A stretch of 64,000 bases of DNA from Neocallimastix lanati (nom. inval.) (lineage: Eukaryota; Neocallimastigomycota; Neocallimastigomycetes; Neocallimastigales; Neocallimastigaceae), in the NCBI GenBank assembly GCA_016946835.1, contig JACVTC010000092.1, positions 1-64,000 on the forward strand. The letters run 5' to 3'. The translations under genes were made by a program, and so were the position numbers. Positions 43,868-56,715 of the stretch are shown one piece after another. The first letter of the stretch is position 1. Every line of letters begins with the position of its first letter. The notes beneath the pieces are model-generated. The model was given only the letters and a program-made list of their open reading frames with translations. It made no database searches and was not told the origin of the DNA.

Positions 43868-46497
43868 TTACCTCAAATGAATTAATTCGAAATAATCAAG
43901 TAAATTTAGACAAAAATCAAATAACAAATTCAGGAATAAATACAGGAGCAGATATTAAAGATAATTTAAATTCAGACGTAAGTAAAAATTTGAATTATTT
44001 TGAATCAATAAATAAAAAAGTAAATAACATAGGAATAAACAAAATAAATTTAAGCAAAAATAATTTAAATTTAAATATAAATAAAAATTCTGATTATTCT
44101 AATGAAGTAAGTAATAATTATAATTACTCAAATAACGGTTATAGTTCTAATGTAAATAATAATAATATAAATAACAATTACATGGGGAATGATTTAAATC
44201 ATAATTTAAATATTGATAATATTAACCCTATTGATAATAATTCTAATATAAGTGTAAATAAACCAATAAATATAGTAATTAAAAATAATTCAAATTCAAA
44301 TAATCAAATAAAAAATAAAAATGAACCAGATAGTGAATAATATATTTCACAGGATATATCAGGAATTAATATCAATGAAAATAATGTCTGTAGGAAACAT
44401 ATTTTACGAGATAGATTTTTGCGTGAATTTGCAATTAGAAATTCGAATTCAAAACAAAATAAACTAAATTGTAATGTTTACAATGATAAGAATGTGAATG
44501 AAATTGTAAATAATAATAACATAAGAAATGAACAAAAGATAAGTAATGCAGTTAGTAATAATAATAGTGACAATATGAATAATAATAAGAATGTTATTAA
44601 TAAAATAACTATTAATAAGAAATATAAAAATAAACAAGAATCCACAGAATTCTTGCTAAATAAATTAAAAGAACCTTCAAGGACTTCAAACGGTTTAAAT
44701 AATAAATGTAATAATAAAAATGGCAATAATACACAAAAACAAAGCGTTAGAAAGCAAAGTGTGAAAAATAACAAAAATGATAGCCATAAACAGGTTAATA
44801 AAAATAGTATCATATATGTTAAGAAAAATAATAACAAACGTAAAAAAATTTATAAAGATGAATATAATATTGTAAGACACCCATCAAAAAAATATAAATC
44901 ATTTAGTATAGATGATATAATAGGTACTAATGCTTTTCTAGCTGTAGATAATAATAATTCTATTGTACCACGCAGTTATAAAGAGATATTTTCCATGAAA
45001 GATAAAGACATGTGGTTGAAGGCAGTGGATGAAGAACTAAACAATATGAAGAAAATGAATGTATTTTCAATAATCCGTAAAGTACCAAAAGATGCCAATG
45101 TTATTTCAACAAGGTGGGTCCTTAAACATAAGAAAGATTCTGAAGGTAAGATAATCAAATATAAAGCTAGATTAGTAGCTAAGGGGTATAGCCAGGTGTA
45201 TGGAATTGATTTCAAGAATACTTTTTCACCTACCCTTAAACAAGACACGCTCAAAATAATAATAGCTATTTCTGTTCAAAATAAATTTCAAATACATCAA
45301 ATGGATATTAAAGCGGCTTATCTAAACGCAAAGCTGGACGAAGACATTTATATGCTACTGCCAGAAGGAATGAATAAAAAGGGGTATTGCAAATTGAATA
45401 AAGCTTTATATGGTTTAAGGCAATCCGGAAGGATGTGGAATGAGACCCTTAACAAGGTATTGTTAGAATTGAATTTTAATAGATTTTTAAGTGATCCATG
45501 TGTTTACATTAAAAGGGATAAAACTAACAAGATTATATGCTTATTAGCAGTTTATGTGGATGATATAATTGTTGCTGGGAAGTATGATCAAATAGTTAAA
45601 ACAAAATCTTTAATTAAAAATAATTTTGAAGCTACAGATGTAGGTGAAGTAGACTTTATTATAGGTATAAAGTTTGAAAAATGTAATGATGGTTATATTA
45701 TCCATCAGAAGAAATATCTTAATGAAATTTTAAATAAGTTTAATATCAATAAATATAATCCAGTATCAAATACAACACCAATCGAGTCTATTGAATTAAG
45801 GAGTAAAAAATTTAATGTAACAAAATATAAGCAAGCTATAGGATCCTTGTTATATTTAGCTATCAGCACGAGACCGGACATATTATTTTCTGTGAGTAAA
45901 GCTTCCAGAAAATCCGATAATCCAACATACGAAGATTGGTACAATGTACTAAAAATTTTTAGATACTTGAAAGGTAATCCTAATTATGGAATTAAATTCA
46001 CTTATACTAATACTTTTAATTTTAATGTTTATGTTGACGCCGATTTAGGTGGTGATAAGGAAACAAGGAAGTCAACTACTGGATTTGTAATGATGATAAA
46101 CTCAGCTCCTACTAGTTGGTATTCCAAACTGCAACATTGTGTTTCAGTTTCTACTGCGGAAAGTGAGTATTATGGAATTCATGAGTGTGCAAGACACTGT
46201 CTCTGGTATAGAAATATATTTAAAGAACTTGGACTTAAGCAGGATGTTATTACAATAAACACCGATAATAAAGCTGCAATTTACAATTGCGAAAATGAAA
46301 CTATTAATCCGAAATCCAAGCACATCGACCTTCGATATCACAGTATAAGAGAATTAATCAAGAAAGGTTATATTAATTTAAAGTATATAAAATCTGAAAA
46401 TAACTTATCCGATGGATTTACCAAATATCTAAATTCTACTTTAATGACCAGGTTTAGAAATAATATTCTCTATGATCTAAACAATATTAAACTTTAG
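42004..46497 (+). pseudogene. pol: Copia-1 pol, integrase-RT-RNase H, one in-frame stop
   Basis: The frame continues from the far side of MULE-1. Domains: end of protease, GAG-pre-integrase (LWHRRMGHFNIDSIKDKL, CKICSCSK), integrase core (IHMDLVF, KTDNGTEFF, NGRVERLHG), a very long Asn-rich linker (about 43260-44860), RT (RWVLKHKKDSEGKI, QMDIKAAYLNA, YVDDIIV near 45560), and RNase H (YVDADLGGD, STAESEYYG, NTDNKAA). A TAA at 44338-44340 lies in the linker, and the same frame continues open on both sides, so it separates an integrase half from an RT half. Otherwise the coding region is intact. Both the transposon insertion and the stop disable the copy unless the stop is read through. Confidence 0.88.
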
Positions 46498-46503
46498 GGG
46501 GAA
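46494..46503 (+). promoter_or_regulatory. Polypurine tract of Copia-1
   Basis: TTAGGGGGAA just after the pol stop and directly before TGTTAAAAATA of the 3' LTR, the standard site of plus-strand priming. Confidence 0.8.
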
Positions 46504-46827
46504 TGTTAAAAATAAAGTTTAATATTTTAATTAAGTCTTGTATAATTAAGATTTACTTATTTATTAAATTAAATATGTTTTTCATTATTTTGTATAATGT
46601 AAAATATTATGAGGCGTATTAATGATGTACATCATATATTTACAATTATAACTAATATAGTTAAATTAAATTTTATTAATGTATATACATTTAAGGATTA
46701 TGATAATTAATCCTATAATCAAATATTACTAAAAATACATAATTATTAAAATAATAATAAAATTATAATAAAATAAATAAAGTGATCACATAATAAAAAC
46801 TAAACAAAAATAACATATATTTTAAAA
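46504..46827 (+). repeat. 3' LTR of Copia-1
   Basis: Same length as the 5' LTR and almost identical by eye. It is followed by TAAAA, matching the 5 bp before 34510. Confidence 0.85.
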
Positions 46828-48803
46828 TAAAATTTTATTTATATTGCAAAGAAGAAAAATAATATATTGTAATATATAATAATATATTTGACATTAATAT
46901 AGTAATATATGAAAGTTCTTTCTTATTAAAAAATTAATTTATTAAAAATAAATAATATAGTAATCTCTAAAAAAAAATTATAATTTACTAAAAAATAATT
47001 AAATAATAAATATTAATAATAAATAAGAATAATGATAATAATAAATAATAAATATTAATAATAAATAATAAAAAATAACGAACATTAATAATAAATAATG
47101 ATAAATAATAAATAAAAAAAAAATTAAAAATACTAAACGTTATTTACATAACATAACATAATTAATTGATTATTTTAAAAATTCAAAATATCTCAATTAT
47201 AAAAAATAATTTTAATTTTTTATTTATATAAATTATTTTAAAAATAAAAAATTAAAATTATTTTTTATAATATTTATTGAAATGATATGATTAATTTGTT
47301 GATTAAAAAAAAAAAAAAGAGGTAATGGACCAAAAAATCAATAATTCAAAAAATAGTATATATTATTTTTCTGTTATAAAATGAAATAAAAATTCAAATG
47401 AAAAAAAGACTTTAAAATTTGAATTGTAATGTGTGAATGAATAAATTATTATATGCATTTATTTATTTATTTGTTTTATAAATTTTGGCAAAATATATAT
47501 ATATATAATACTGATTATTATTGTTAGATATATGTGATATAAGCTTCAAATATATTAAAACATTTTATATACACATTAATGTATAAGCCATATTATAAAG
47601 ATATAAGGCATGGTAGTTTTTTTTTTAAAATCAAAGATGTAGTCAACTCTTCATAATAAAATATTTTAATAAATTGATTATACCTAAATTATTAGCTTTT
47701 AATATTTTAAAAATTAAAAAATAATTAATTCTTATTAATATAATTATTTCATTTATTTTTCTATTATACCTAAAGATAATTATTTATAATTGATACTTTT
47801 TCATTTTTAATATTATTATATCCAATTCCAATAATAGATGGAGAATTGTTTTTTAAGAGCAATTTCATTAACAAATTTACTTCCATTTTTTTTTTTTTTT
47901 TTTTATTTAATATATAAATATATATATAATTTTTCACATAAATCTTTTAAATAAAAGTAATTATATAATATCAAGAAAAAGTAGTAAATTAAAAAACTTT
48001 TAAATTTAATAAGAAAATAGCGAATTTTTGTATTATATAATATTAAATAATCAAAATAACTGATAGAAATATGAATAATAATACCGAAGCTTTATATAAT
48101 CATAATAAATAAAGTAAAATGGGTCCATAAGAAATATTCTGTATTCATTTAAATTCAAATTTGTAATATATTCTTTTCTTTAATTTATAATATATCCTTT
48201 TTTTTTTACTTATTTTTATTTTTATTTTACATCTATTTTTATTTTTTTATTTTTTTATTTTTTTAAATTTAATTTATGTTTTATATTTATATTTACTTTT
48301 TTTTTTTAAATTTAATTTATATTTTATATTTAATGTTTTATGTTTTATGTTTTATGCTTTATGTTTTATATTTATTTTAATTATTATTATTTTTTTATTT
48401 TAATTATTATCTTTTGTCAGAAATTATAAATTATTTAGAACTGTAAATTAATACAAATTAATTTACATATGAAATACGTGATGTATTGATAAATATACAT
48501 AATGTAAATATATAAATATTATAAGAATAAGCCACATTGAATTATATATATGAATATATTATAATGATAATATATGTGAAACTATTCTTAATTCATTATT
48601 CCTATTATTCTTAACTCATAATTACTGATTCTATACAAACTATTACTAAGAATAAATATAATAATATTGAATTCATATTAGAATTCATACATATTTAATT
48701 ATAATAAATTAAATATATTAAATAAAGATCACACATTTAAACCCAATTCACAACATTTTTATTTTTATTTATTTATTTATTTTTTAATTATTCTATTTTG
48801 TAA
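46828..48803. other. A/T-rich intergenic region
   Basis: No convincing gene. It holds AATAATAAATATTAATAATAA-type simple repeats (47020-47110), poly-T runs and a TTTTATGTTTTATG repeat (48325-48372). Confidence 0.7.
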
Positions 48804-49606
<803 letters not shown>

Positions 49607-49623
49607 AGTAGGAATACAATAAA

Positions 49624-49830
49624 ACAATTTTTTTTTTTTTTTTTTTTTTAGACAGGGAAGAGAATACACTTCCAAAACTTTATTAATTTTATTTTAAAAA
49701 ATATATGTAGGTGAAAAATACATTTGAAATTAAAAATAAAAAATTTAAAAAATAAAAAAAAAATAAAAAAGCTCGAAAATACTATGTATTTCGGCAAGTT
49801 GTACTATGCGGGAATTTTTCCCCTCCTAAC
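49624..49830 (-). repeat. Short retroposon with poly-A tail, minus strand
   Basis: On the minus strand the segment ends AATAAAGTTTTGGAAG, then TCTTCCCTGTCT and a run of about 21 A (plus-strand T-run near 49629-49649). The 3' end resembles the insertion at 54100-54266 (AATAAAGTTTATTCC, TAGTCT, A-run). The 5' boundary is unclear and no target duplication is certain. Confidence 0.45.
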
Positions 49831-49879
49831 AAAAAAAAAAAAAAAAAAAAAAAAAAAAGAAATAAACCTTAGAAGTAAC

Positions 49880-50165
49880 ATCTTTAAAATAGATAGTGTG
49901 GTGTCCACTAAACTCTCCGGATTCAACATTTATTGAACTACTAGGGCGAGATTCACCCTTCATAGAAATAGATGATGATCCTGTATTATCATTATGCCTT
50001 ATCAGTACGACGACGACGCTCTTGGATAAGTTTGGTATTTTACAATACCTATCAAATAATAGCTCAAACGAACTACTTATGATAGGTATTGCTCTTGTTA
50101 AGAATTTGGAACAGGTGACTCAGATGAACCTTTGAAAAGTAGTTCATTTAATTGTCTCTGTTCCA
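49880..50165 (-). pseudogene. Second copy of the secreted-protein-like pseudogene
   Basis: Minus-strand segments EQRQLNELLFKGSSES, ISSSFELLFDRY and SGEFSGHHTI correspond to EQKYLNELLLKSSES, VSSSLELLFDWY and the RGSLVVFTLS region of the pseudogene at 24316-24776. The pieces lie in different frames. The N-terminal signal region and C-terminal helix are missing or interrupted by the A-run at 49834-49858. The family itself is unrecognised. Confidence 0.5.
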
Positions 50166-50560
50166 ATTAAACAAAATAAAACACAATATAATTTAATATA
50201 AAATATATTTATTATTATATAAAAAAATAATAATAATACCTTAGCAATAAATTAATAAACATTATAAATATTGATTTTTATAATAATTTATTATAAATTT
50301 TATTTTAAATATTGTAACACCGTAAATGATAATAAAAATATTGATAAATGATTTTAATATTTATATTTACAAAAATAATAACAATAAAATAATATAATTT
50401 ATAAGTTAATAAAATAGCTTTAATACTAAAAATAAAATCAAAACTATATAAAAATATTAATATATATAAATAATAATAAATAAATACTATAATAAATTAC
50501 TTATATTATTGATTTTTATTATTATATTTTTTTTTATTTAATAATTTTAATATTTAAATA

Positions 50561-50618
<58 letters not shown>

Positions 50619-50842
50619 GATTTTTTGTGTTTATTTATATTATTAAAAACTACTTGTTTTATTATTTAACAATTATTTTTTTCATTTTCCTTTCTTTCTT
50701 TTTTCCTTTTTTTTTTTCCTTTTTTTTAAAAAAAAAAAGTAAAGAAATAAAATTAAAAGATAATTTGTTTACTTTTTTAAAATGACTTTTAATAATTTTA
50801 TTATTAGAAAAATTTCATATTTAATAATTTTTATATTAGAAT
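50166..50842. other. A/T-rich spacer
   Basis: No gene. It contains an (ATT)n array (about 50561-50618) and a C/T-rich stretch (near 50690-50725). Confidence 0.7.
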
Positions 50843-51488
50843 TTAGATGTTATCATGGACATTTTTAATAGTAGTATATTCAGGAATACCAAGAAAACCA
50901 TACAAATCCCCATCTTCAACAGCCATTCTAATATCTTCAGCACTCTAACAAATTATTATTTGAAATTTATATATTTAAATATTTATTTGAAATAAAAAAA
51001 TAAAATGAAAACATATAGAAATATTCATTTTTGATAATTTCATTAATAATAATAAAATAAGTATGTATAAATAAGTATATGACATATTATTAATTTTATA
51101 TTTAATTTTTATAAATAATGGTTATTGTTATAATAATTACAGCTTTGTATTCGTCTTTAACAAAAACTTGTGGGATAATTAATTTTCCATTTTCTCTATG
51201 TAAAATTTTTTTAACATCACTATTTTCATTATTTGCAATATCAACTAAACGATATGGAATCTTGTGCGTTCCAAAAAGCATTTCTATTTCTTGTTGATCG
51301 TGCTTAATCTTAATATATATATAAAAATTATTTTATATTATTTTTATTATTAATTTTATTTTTTTTTTTTTTCATTATTAGTACTACTGTTATTAATAAA
51401 AAATAAATAAAATTTAAATTTTGCTTACTGTTGTACTTCCTGAAACAGAAGAATAGTAAACTGTAACAATAACTTCCTCATCAGCCAT
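50843..51488 (-). CDS. SH3BGRL-like thioredoxin-fold protein, three exons
   Basis: Minus-strand exons 51429-51488, 51141-51308 and 50843-50944 join in phase 0 to give 109 aa. Donors are GTAAGC and GTAATT, acceptors TTAAG and GTTAG. The protein begins MADEEVIVTVYYSSVSGSTT, has the family pattern of a beta strand plus SGST, then DQQEIEMLFGTHKIPYRLVDI, IIPQVFVKDEYK and a C-terminal LYGFLGIPE. This matches the SH3-binding glutamate-rich-like family, glutaredoxin-related proteins that lack the CxxC redox pair; none is present here. They are small cytosolic adaptor-like proteins of poorly defined role. Length agrees with the family (about 110 aa). The gene looks intact. Confidence 0.85.
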
Positions 51489-52676
51489 TTTTTATTTTAT
51501 TAAACTATTATTTATATCAGACTAAATTGCTATATTAATGTGATTATTTTTTTTAAAATAAATAAAAAAATTTTTTTTCCTATTATAATTAATTATACAT
51601 TTATAAATACTAAACAACTTTTTATGTCAATATTTCTTTAAAAATATCAATAAAAATAAAGATATTTAATTTATTAAAATTTTATTAAATAAAAATTTAA
51701 TTAAAGTATAATTTAAATTTCTAAATAATGTTATATTAAAGGTTAGGTTTAAATATTAATAAATTTTTAAATTTTCTATATATAAATATATACATTATAC
51801 ATTATAATTATAATATTATACATATGACAAGATATGTATATAATGTACATTAATACAATTTAAAATATTAATACTAAAATATTTTATATATATTTAAAAT
51901 ATAAAATATTAAATTTATAAAAATATATATTTTTTTATTGCTAGTATAACAGAATTTTTATATTTTATACTCCGAATATATTAGAAATAATCATTCTCTA
52001 GTAAAATAAAAATGTGGATTAAATTTTACATTTTATGAACAATATTTTACATTTATTCCCTTTTTTTTTTTTTTTTGATTCTTTAATCTTTTTTCCTTTT
52101 CATCATTAATCTTTTTTTTTTTTTTTTTAAATTTTTCTTGTTCTTTTTTTCTTTATTTTAATATTCATATTCATATTCATATTTAATTATATTTATCATT
52201 GTTTTTATTTTTATTTTTACTTTTATAAATTATAAGAATAATTATCATATAACCATTATTAATTTTATTATTATTTAAATTTTATTATAATTATTAATAT
52301 TAATTATTATTATTATTATCATTTTAATATTATTGTTTTTATTATTAATTTTATTTAATTTTATATATTTATATATTTTATATTTATATTTATTTTCATT
52401 TTTTTGTTTTTATTTTATTTTATTTTATTTAATTATTTTTTATTTTTATGTTTATTTTATTTTTTTTTATGTTTACATTACTAAATCTTAACTTTAATAT
52501 ATATATATATTATAGTATAAAAAATTTAAAATTATAATATAAAATAATAATAAACCATATTATTAAAGAATTATGAAATAAAATAAATTTCCTATTTTAA
52601 AATATATATATAATTATTGAATCAAAATTTGAAAAAAACTTAATTTCAGTATACCATCATATATATTAAAGCATAT
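51489..52676. other. A/T-rich intergenic region
   Basis: No gene is visible. It includes T-runs (near 52060-52130) and TTATTTTTATTTTTA-type simple sequence (52190-52470). It should contain the promoter of the SH3BGRL-like gene near 51489. Confidence 0.7.
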
Positions 52677-52923
52677 TGTTAAAAATAAAGTTTAATATTT
52701 TAATTAAGTCCTGTATAATTAAGATTTACTTATTTATTGAATTAAATATGTTTTTCATTATTTTGTATAATGTAAGATATTATGAGGCGTATTAATGATG
52801 TACATCATATATTTACAATTATAACTAATATAATTAAATTAAATTTTATTAATGTATATACATTTTATAAAGGATTATGGTGATCACACAATAAAAACTA
52901 AACAAAATAACATATATTTAAAA
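52677..52923 (+). repeat. 5' LTR of Copia-2 with internal deletion
   Basis: It starts TGTTAAAAATAAAG and ends before GATTAAGAGTCTC as in Copia-1, but is 247 bp because about 77 bp around the A/T-rich middle are missing. Confidence 0.85.
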
Positions 52924-53060
52924 GATTAAGAGTCTCAGTTAGCTCTAGTTAGTTTATAAACATCAATAATAATTTATATTCCAACAATAAAAAAAAATAA
53001 AAGTAAATTGAAATTTCAAGATTCCAAAATTTATTTTAATTAAATCTTAGTTATTCAATA

Positions 53061-54095
53061 ATGGAAGATAGATCATTTAATATTTTAAACAACAAAAAAC
53101 TCACTGTCGAAACCTATCCTCTTTGGGCATCAGATATGGATCTAATATTAACAGCCAATGAATTAGATCAATATATCTACGAAAACAATATGAAGAAGAT
53201 CTCGAAAAACTCAGAAAATTTTGAATCTTCAAAGGGAATTAAAATTAGAGGAACTGAGATATACTATCATAAATCAGTCACGAAAAATATGATAGTTGGT
53301 GACAGCAAAGCAAAAAGATACATCAGTATGAATTTAGAAAATGAAATAAAGTTAAGTATTGACTTCAAAAACAGTTCCGCATATGAAATATGGGAGTTAT
53401 TGAAAAAGACTTTTACTAAAGGTAAAGAAGAAATGAAATTACAACTAAATGAAAAATTAGAGAATATGACCTACGATAAATCTTCAGACATAGGAATATT
53501 CATAGCCAACATGGAAGTCACATTTAATAAATTAGAAGAAATAGGTGATAAAGTCAGTGATGAAAGAAAATTCAACTATTTATATAATGCTCTTCCATCA
53601 GACATTACCCAATTAACAAATATGTTAGGTTTTCAAAATGATTGGAATAGATGTTGCTATATGTTAAAAACATCAATTCCAAAGATAAAGTTCTTAAATA
53701 GCTTAAGAATTAAGCAAGAGAAAACAAAAGCATTTAGTAGTGAAACAAAAAACAATAGAAAGTGTCAAAAGATATAAACAAAATAGAAATCTTAGCAAGA
53801 AAAATAGGAAAAATATTAAGTGCCACAATTGTGGCGTATTTGGCCATATATCACGTGAGTGCCTCAAGAATAGAAGAATTCATGGAGGTATAGTGTACGA
53901 TAAATATGGTAAAAGACACTACAAAGAGAAGAAAATGAAACACCAACAACATGCAGATAACGTAGAAATCAATGAGCAAGAAGAAGAATCTGAAAGGTAT
54001 GTAGATATATACAGTAATGCCTTAAATATGGACTATAATGATAAAAGGGAGGAAAGCCAATCCAACTGCGTAACAACAAGAATCCCAAAAAATAA

Positions 54096-54099
<4 letters not shown>
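53061..54099 (+). pseudogene. gag: Copia-2 gag, frameshifted
   Basis: It is nearly identical to Copia-1 gag through residue 230. One extra A in an A-run near 53745-53750 shifts the frame, so the zinc knuckle (CHNCGVFGHISREC) and acidic tail lie in another frame. The 3' end is then broken by the poly-T start of the inserted retroposon at 54100. Confidence 0.88.
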
Positions 54100-54130
<31 letters not shown>

Positions 54131-54266
54131 CTAGGAATAAACTTTATTTAATAATATTTTTTTTTTTTTAAAAAATACATGAAGTTTAAATACATGAAAT
54201 TTTTTTTTATATTAATATTAAAAAACTACGTTATGAGATTCGAGGACGAAATGGCCTCTAACTCTT
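54100..54266 (-). mobile_element. Short retroposon (SINE or LINE tail) inserted in Copia-2
   Basis: A 167-bp insert flanked by CCCAAAAAATAAAAAC (54084-54099 and 54267-54282), a perfect 16-bp target duplication. Read on the minus strand it ends AATAAAGTTTATTCCTAGTC, a T, then about 28 A, as in poly-A-primed LINE-type insertion. Copia-1 has the empty site near 35993. Its 5' part contains CCTCGAATCTC, vaguely like a Pol III box B. Whether it is a SINE, a truncated LINE or a processed transcript cannot be told. Confidence 0.85.
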
Positions 54267-54410
54267 CCCAAAAAATAAAAACAATATCAAAAATTTTCAT
54301 TAAAACAATATACTAGGCAGAGCTTAAGTTATTATACTGCCAAGTATAAAAAACGTAATAATAACAAAGAAAATAAAATTAATAAAAATAACAACAACAT
54401 TACTTAATGG

Positions 54411-54818
54411 ACATTAGATTCTGGGGCGTCATACCACATGACCCATGATGAAAATAATTTAGTGAATACACGTGATTTTCATATAAATATATATTTTGCT
54501 AATGGAGGAATGGTGAAGTCCAAAAGTATTGGTAATTATATTGGTTTAATTAACAATCATAAAATTATTTTGAATGATGTTATATATGTGCCATCCTTTA
54601 AAAGAAGTCTAATTTCTATAGATCATTTAAGTAAAGATAATTATAAAACTGTATTTTGTAAAAATAAGTATGATAATAAAAACTGTGCCATCTTATATAA
54701 CGATAATGGAAAACGAATTTATACATCATACGCTAACAATTCAAAAGTTTACAAAATACTAACTAGAAAAAATAATATAAATAATAATTCAAATAATGTT
54801 GTATGTTATGTAACGAAT
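54411..54818 (+). pseudogene. pol: Copia-2 pol fragment (protease to pre-integrase)
   Basis: It encodes TLDSGASYHMTHDENN and the adjoining region up to ILTRKNNINNNSNNVV, as in Copia-1 at 36137-36184 plus 42004-42350. A TAA lies just before the protease motif, where Copia-1 has TATATGG. The frame ends at 54818, beyond the 54809 truncation point. Integrase, RT and RNase H are absent. Confidence 0.85.
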
Positions 54819-55102
54819 TAGGTTAATCACCAGGTTGGTGTATTAACTTAAATAAACAAATAAATGTAAAATATTGAAAAACACTTTAAATATTAAAATA
54901 TTATTTAACAAATCATTTATTTTATCAAGATATTTATTTATTTATTTATTTATTTAATGTTTAATGTTAATGAAACCTCGAAATTATTAAACTAATTTTA
55001 AACTACATGTTTTTATATCAAAATAAAATCAAACCTAATAATTTGATTGGTAAAATAATTTATAATAAAATTTAACAAAATAATATTTTCAATAAACAAA
55101 AA
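54810..55102. other. Spacer between Copia-2 and the tRNA-like unit
   Basis: No gene. A hairpin GTTAAT-CACC with GGTG-T-ATTAAC lies at about 54822-54848, immediately after the Copia-2 breakpoint. The rest is A/T-rich. Confidence 0.5.
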
Positions 55103-55182
55103 GTGTAATAGATGGAGTCGAACCAGAGACATCTTGTACTAAGCTCCAACTATTAACCACTAGACTAATAGGTTATATCACA
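55103..55182 (-). tRNA. tRNA-like Pol III unit, probably a degenerate tRNA
   Basis: The minus strand has a box A (TAGTCTAGTGG, 55157-55167), a box B matching GGTTCGANTCC (GGTTCGACTCC, 55114-55124) at tRNA-like spacing, and five T directly after the 3' end (plus strand 55098-55102). TGTGATA at the 5' end pairs fully with TATTACA at the 3' end, counting one G.U. The T stem pairs only partly and a standard anticodon stem cannot be drawn, so the amino acid is undetermined. It may be a pseudo-tRNA, a tRNA with an intron or another Pol III RNA. LTR sequences abut its 5' side. Confidence 0.45.
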
Positions 55183-55187
55183 TGTTA

Positions 55188-55716
55188 TGATAAAGAATAG
55201 AATAATAATGATATTTTTAATTAAATTTTTAATAATTTATTATATAAAAATATATTATTATATTCTTTACTATTAATAATTTTCTTATATTCTATATTAA
55301 TAATTTTTATATTGGTTATATTTTATTATTTTAAATATTAAATTTATGTAATTAATTAATTTATATGATTGGTTTTAATAATGTAATTAAATAATATAAA
55401 ATATGTATTATCCATATTATTTTATGAGTCTTAGTGGGGGCCTTTCTGAGGAAAGAAATAGTAAAAATAGTAGTGATAATAGGAATAATAATTGAAAGGT
55501 TTCCCATATTGTTATAATAATAAATATTAATATTAATAAAGTTATTTTTAACAATAAAATAATTATATAATTTATAAATAATAAATATTTTTAATAATAA
55601 TTCTTTAAATAAAATTTATAATGTGTAATAATAAATTCTTTTAGTGTAATTTAATAGTTATTTAATTTATCTATTTATTTAATGTTCACACTCCTTTTCT
55701 AATATGAACCTCAACA
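55188..55716 (+). repeat. Solo LTR, element A/B/C family
   Basis: It starts TGATAAAGAAT like the LTR of element C and ends AACCTCAACA. GTTA precedes (55184-55187) and follows it (55717-55720), a 4-bp target duplication. It is 529 bp and otherwise diverged from the 971-bp LTR of element C. It contains a hairpin around GGGGGCCTTTC and GAAAGGTTTCCC (about 55436-55504). A solo LTR is the usual product of LTR-LTR recombination. Confidence 0.8.
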
Positions 55717-55720
55717 GTTA

Positions 55721-56691
55721 TGATAAAGAATGCCCAAATAATGTTCTTTTGGTTATGCATCTTAAATGATTCATTTAACCCTTAAACAAATTATTTGATT
55801 CTTTATTCTTTTGGAACTTTCTATATTCTAATAAATTAATCTATATTCCTAATTAGTACAAATTAAATTATACTATTTAAAAAAGTATATTTAAAATTAA
55901 TTCCTTATCTATGCTACCTTTATTATTCTTATCTATATTTTATTATTATTAAAATCCTTATCAATATTATATAGTTTATTTTATCAATTTTCTTTATAGT
56001 TTATCAAAATCTTATCAATATTTCTTTTATTAATATTAAACTTATCAATATCAATTATTTCTTTGGAAAATTCCAAATTAAAAAAATTGTATTAATGATT
56101 ACTAATAAAAGATTAAACATAAAAGGAAATAATTATATTATTATTATATGTTTTATTATAAATATTATATTATAAATTTGATGAAATGATTATAATTTTT
56201 ATATTAATAATTTAAATAATATTATTTTTCTAAACTTAGTAAAATTAAACTTTAGGATTAAATAAATATTACTAAACCACAGAATTAACTTCTGTAAAAT
56301 AAAAAAAATTTGTCTTTTAAAATATATAATTAAGTAGATTAGTAATAAATAATTAGTAATAGATTAATATATAAGTATTATTTATTATAAGTTAAATAAT
56401 AATTATATTAATAATAAAAAATTAATATAAAATATTTAATAATTAATTTTTATTATACAAAGAAATGGCTTTACCATTTCTATTATTTTAAGAAAAAAAA
56501 AATATAAATAACAGTAAAAAAAATTGTATTTTTTATATTGTAAATTAATATTGTAATTTTTAAATAAAATTTTAATAAAGGATTTATAAAACAAAAATTT
56601 ATTTTGTTTATTAATTTTCTTGTTTGTTTATTTTTTTTTGTTGTTTATATTAATACTTATTTTTATTTTTCCCTCTCTCCGAACCTTAACA
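55721..56691 (+). repeat. 5' LTR of element C
   Basis: TGATAAAGAATG to CCTTAACA, 971 bp, repeated at 63023-63993. It contains the perfect hairpin AGAAATGG-CTTTA-CCATTTCT (about 56460-56480) followed by AATATAAATAAC, a possible TATA region. Confidence 0.92.
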
Positions 56692-56698
56692 TAAAATT

Positions 56699-56715
56699 TG
56701 GTGGAGATATCGGGG
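56699..56715 (+). promoter_or_regulatory. Primer binding site, element C
   Basis: TGGTGGAGATATCGGGG, 7 bp after the LTR, identical to the site in element A. The conservation of this 17-mer between otherwise diverged leaders supports its role as the tRNA annealing site. Confidence 0.8.

Larger units (their letters stand above)
34510..46827 (+). mobile_element. Ty1/copia retrotransposon, Copia-1, split by MULE-1
   Basis: Identical-length LTRs (34510-34833 and 46504-46827, 324 bp) flank gag, a -1 frameshift signal and pol. The 5-mer TAAAA lies on both outer sides (34505-34509 and 46828-46832), a plausible target duplication in A/T-rich DNA. A complete Mutator-like transposon sits in the protease-integrase region (36185-41994). 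Without it the element would be about 6.5 kb. One in-frame stop (44338) interrupts pol as well. A truncated sister copy is at 52677-54809. Confidence 0.9.
52677..54809 (+). mobile_element. Copia-2, 3'-truncated sister of Copia-1
   Basis: It repeats Copia-1 closely (5' LTR, leader, gag, frameshift region, start of pol) and stops matching at 54809. It has a shorter LTR, a frameshift in gag, a retroposon at 54100-54266, a stop before the protease motif and no RT or 3' LTR. It lacks MULE-1, giving the pre-insertion reference for that transposon. Confidence 0.9.

Noticed and set aside
55103-55182. Confident assignment of a Thr (AGT) tRNA
   Set aside because: AGT falls at the anticodon position by counting, but the anticodon stem does not pair, so identity is not supported.
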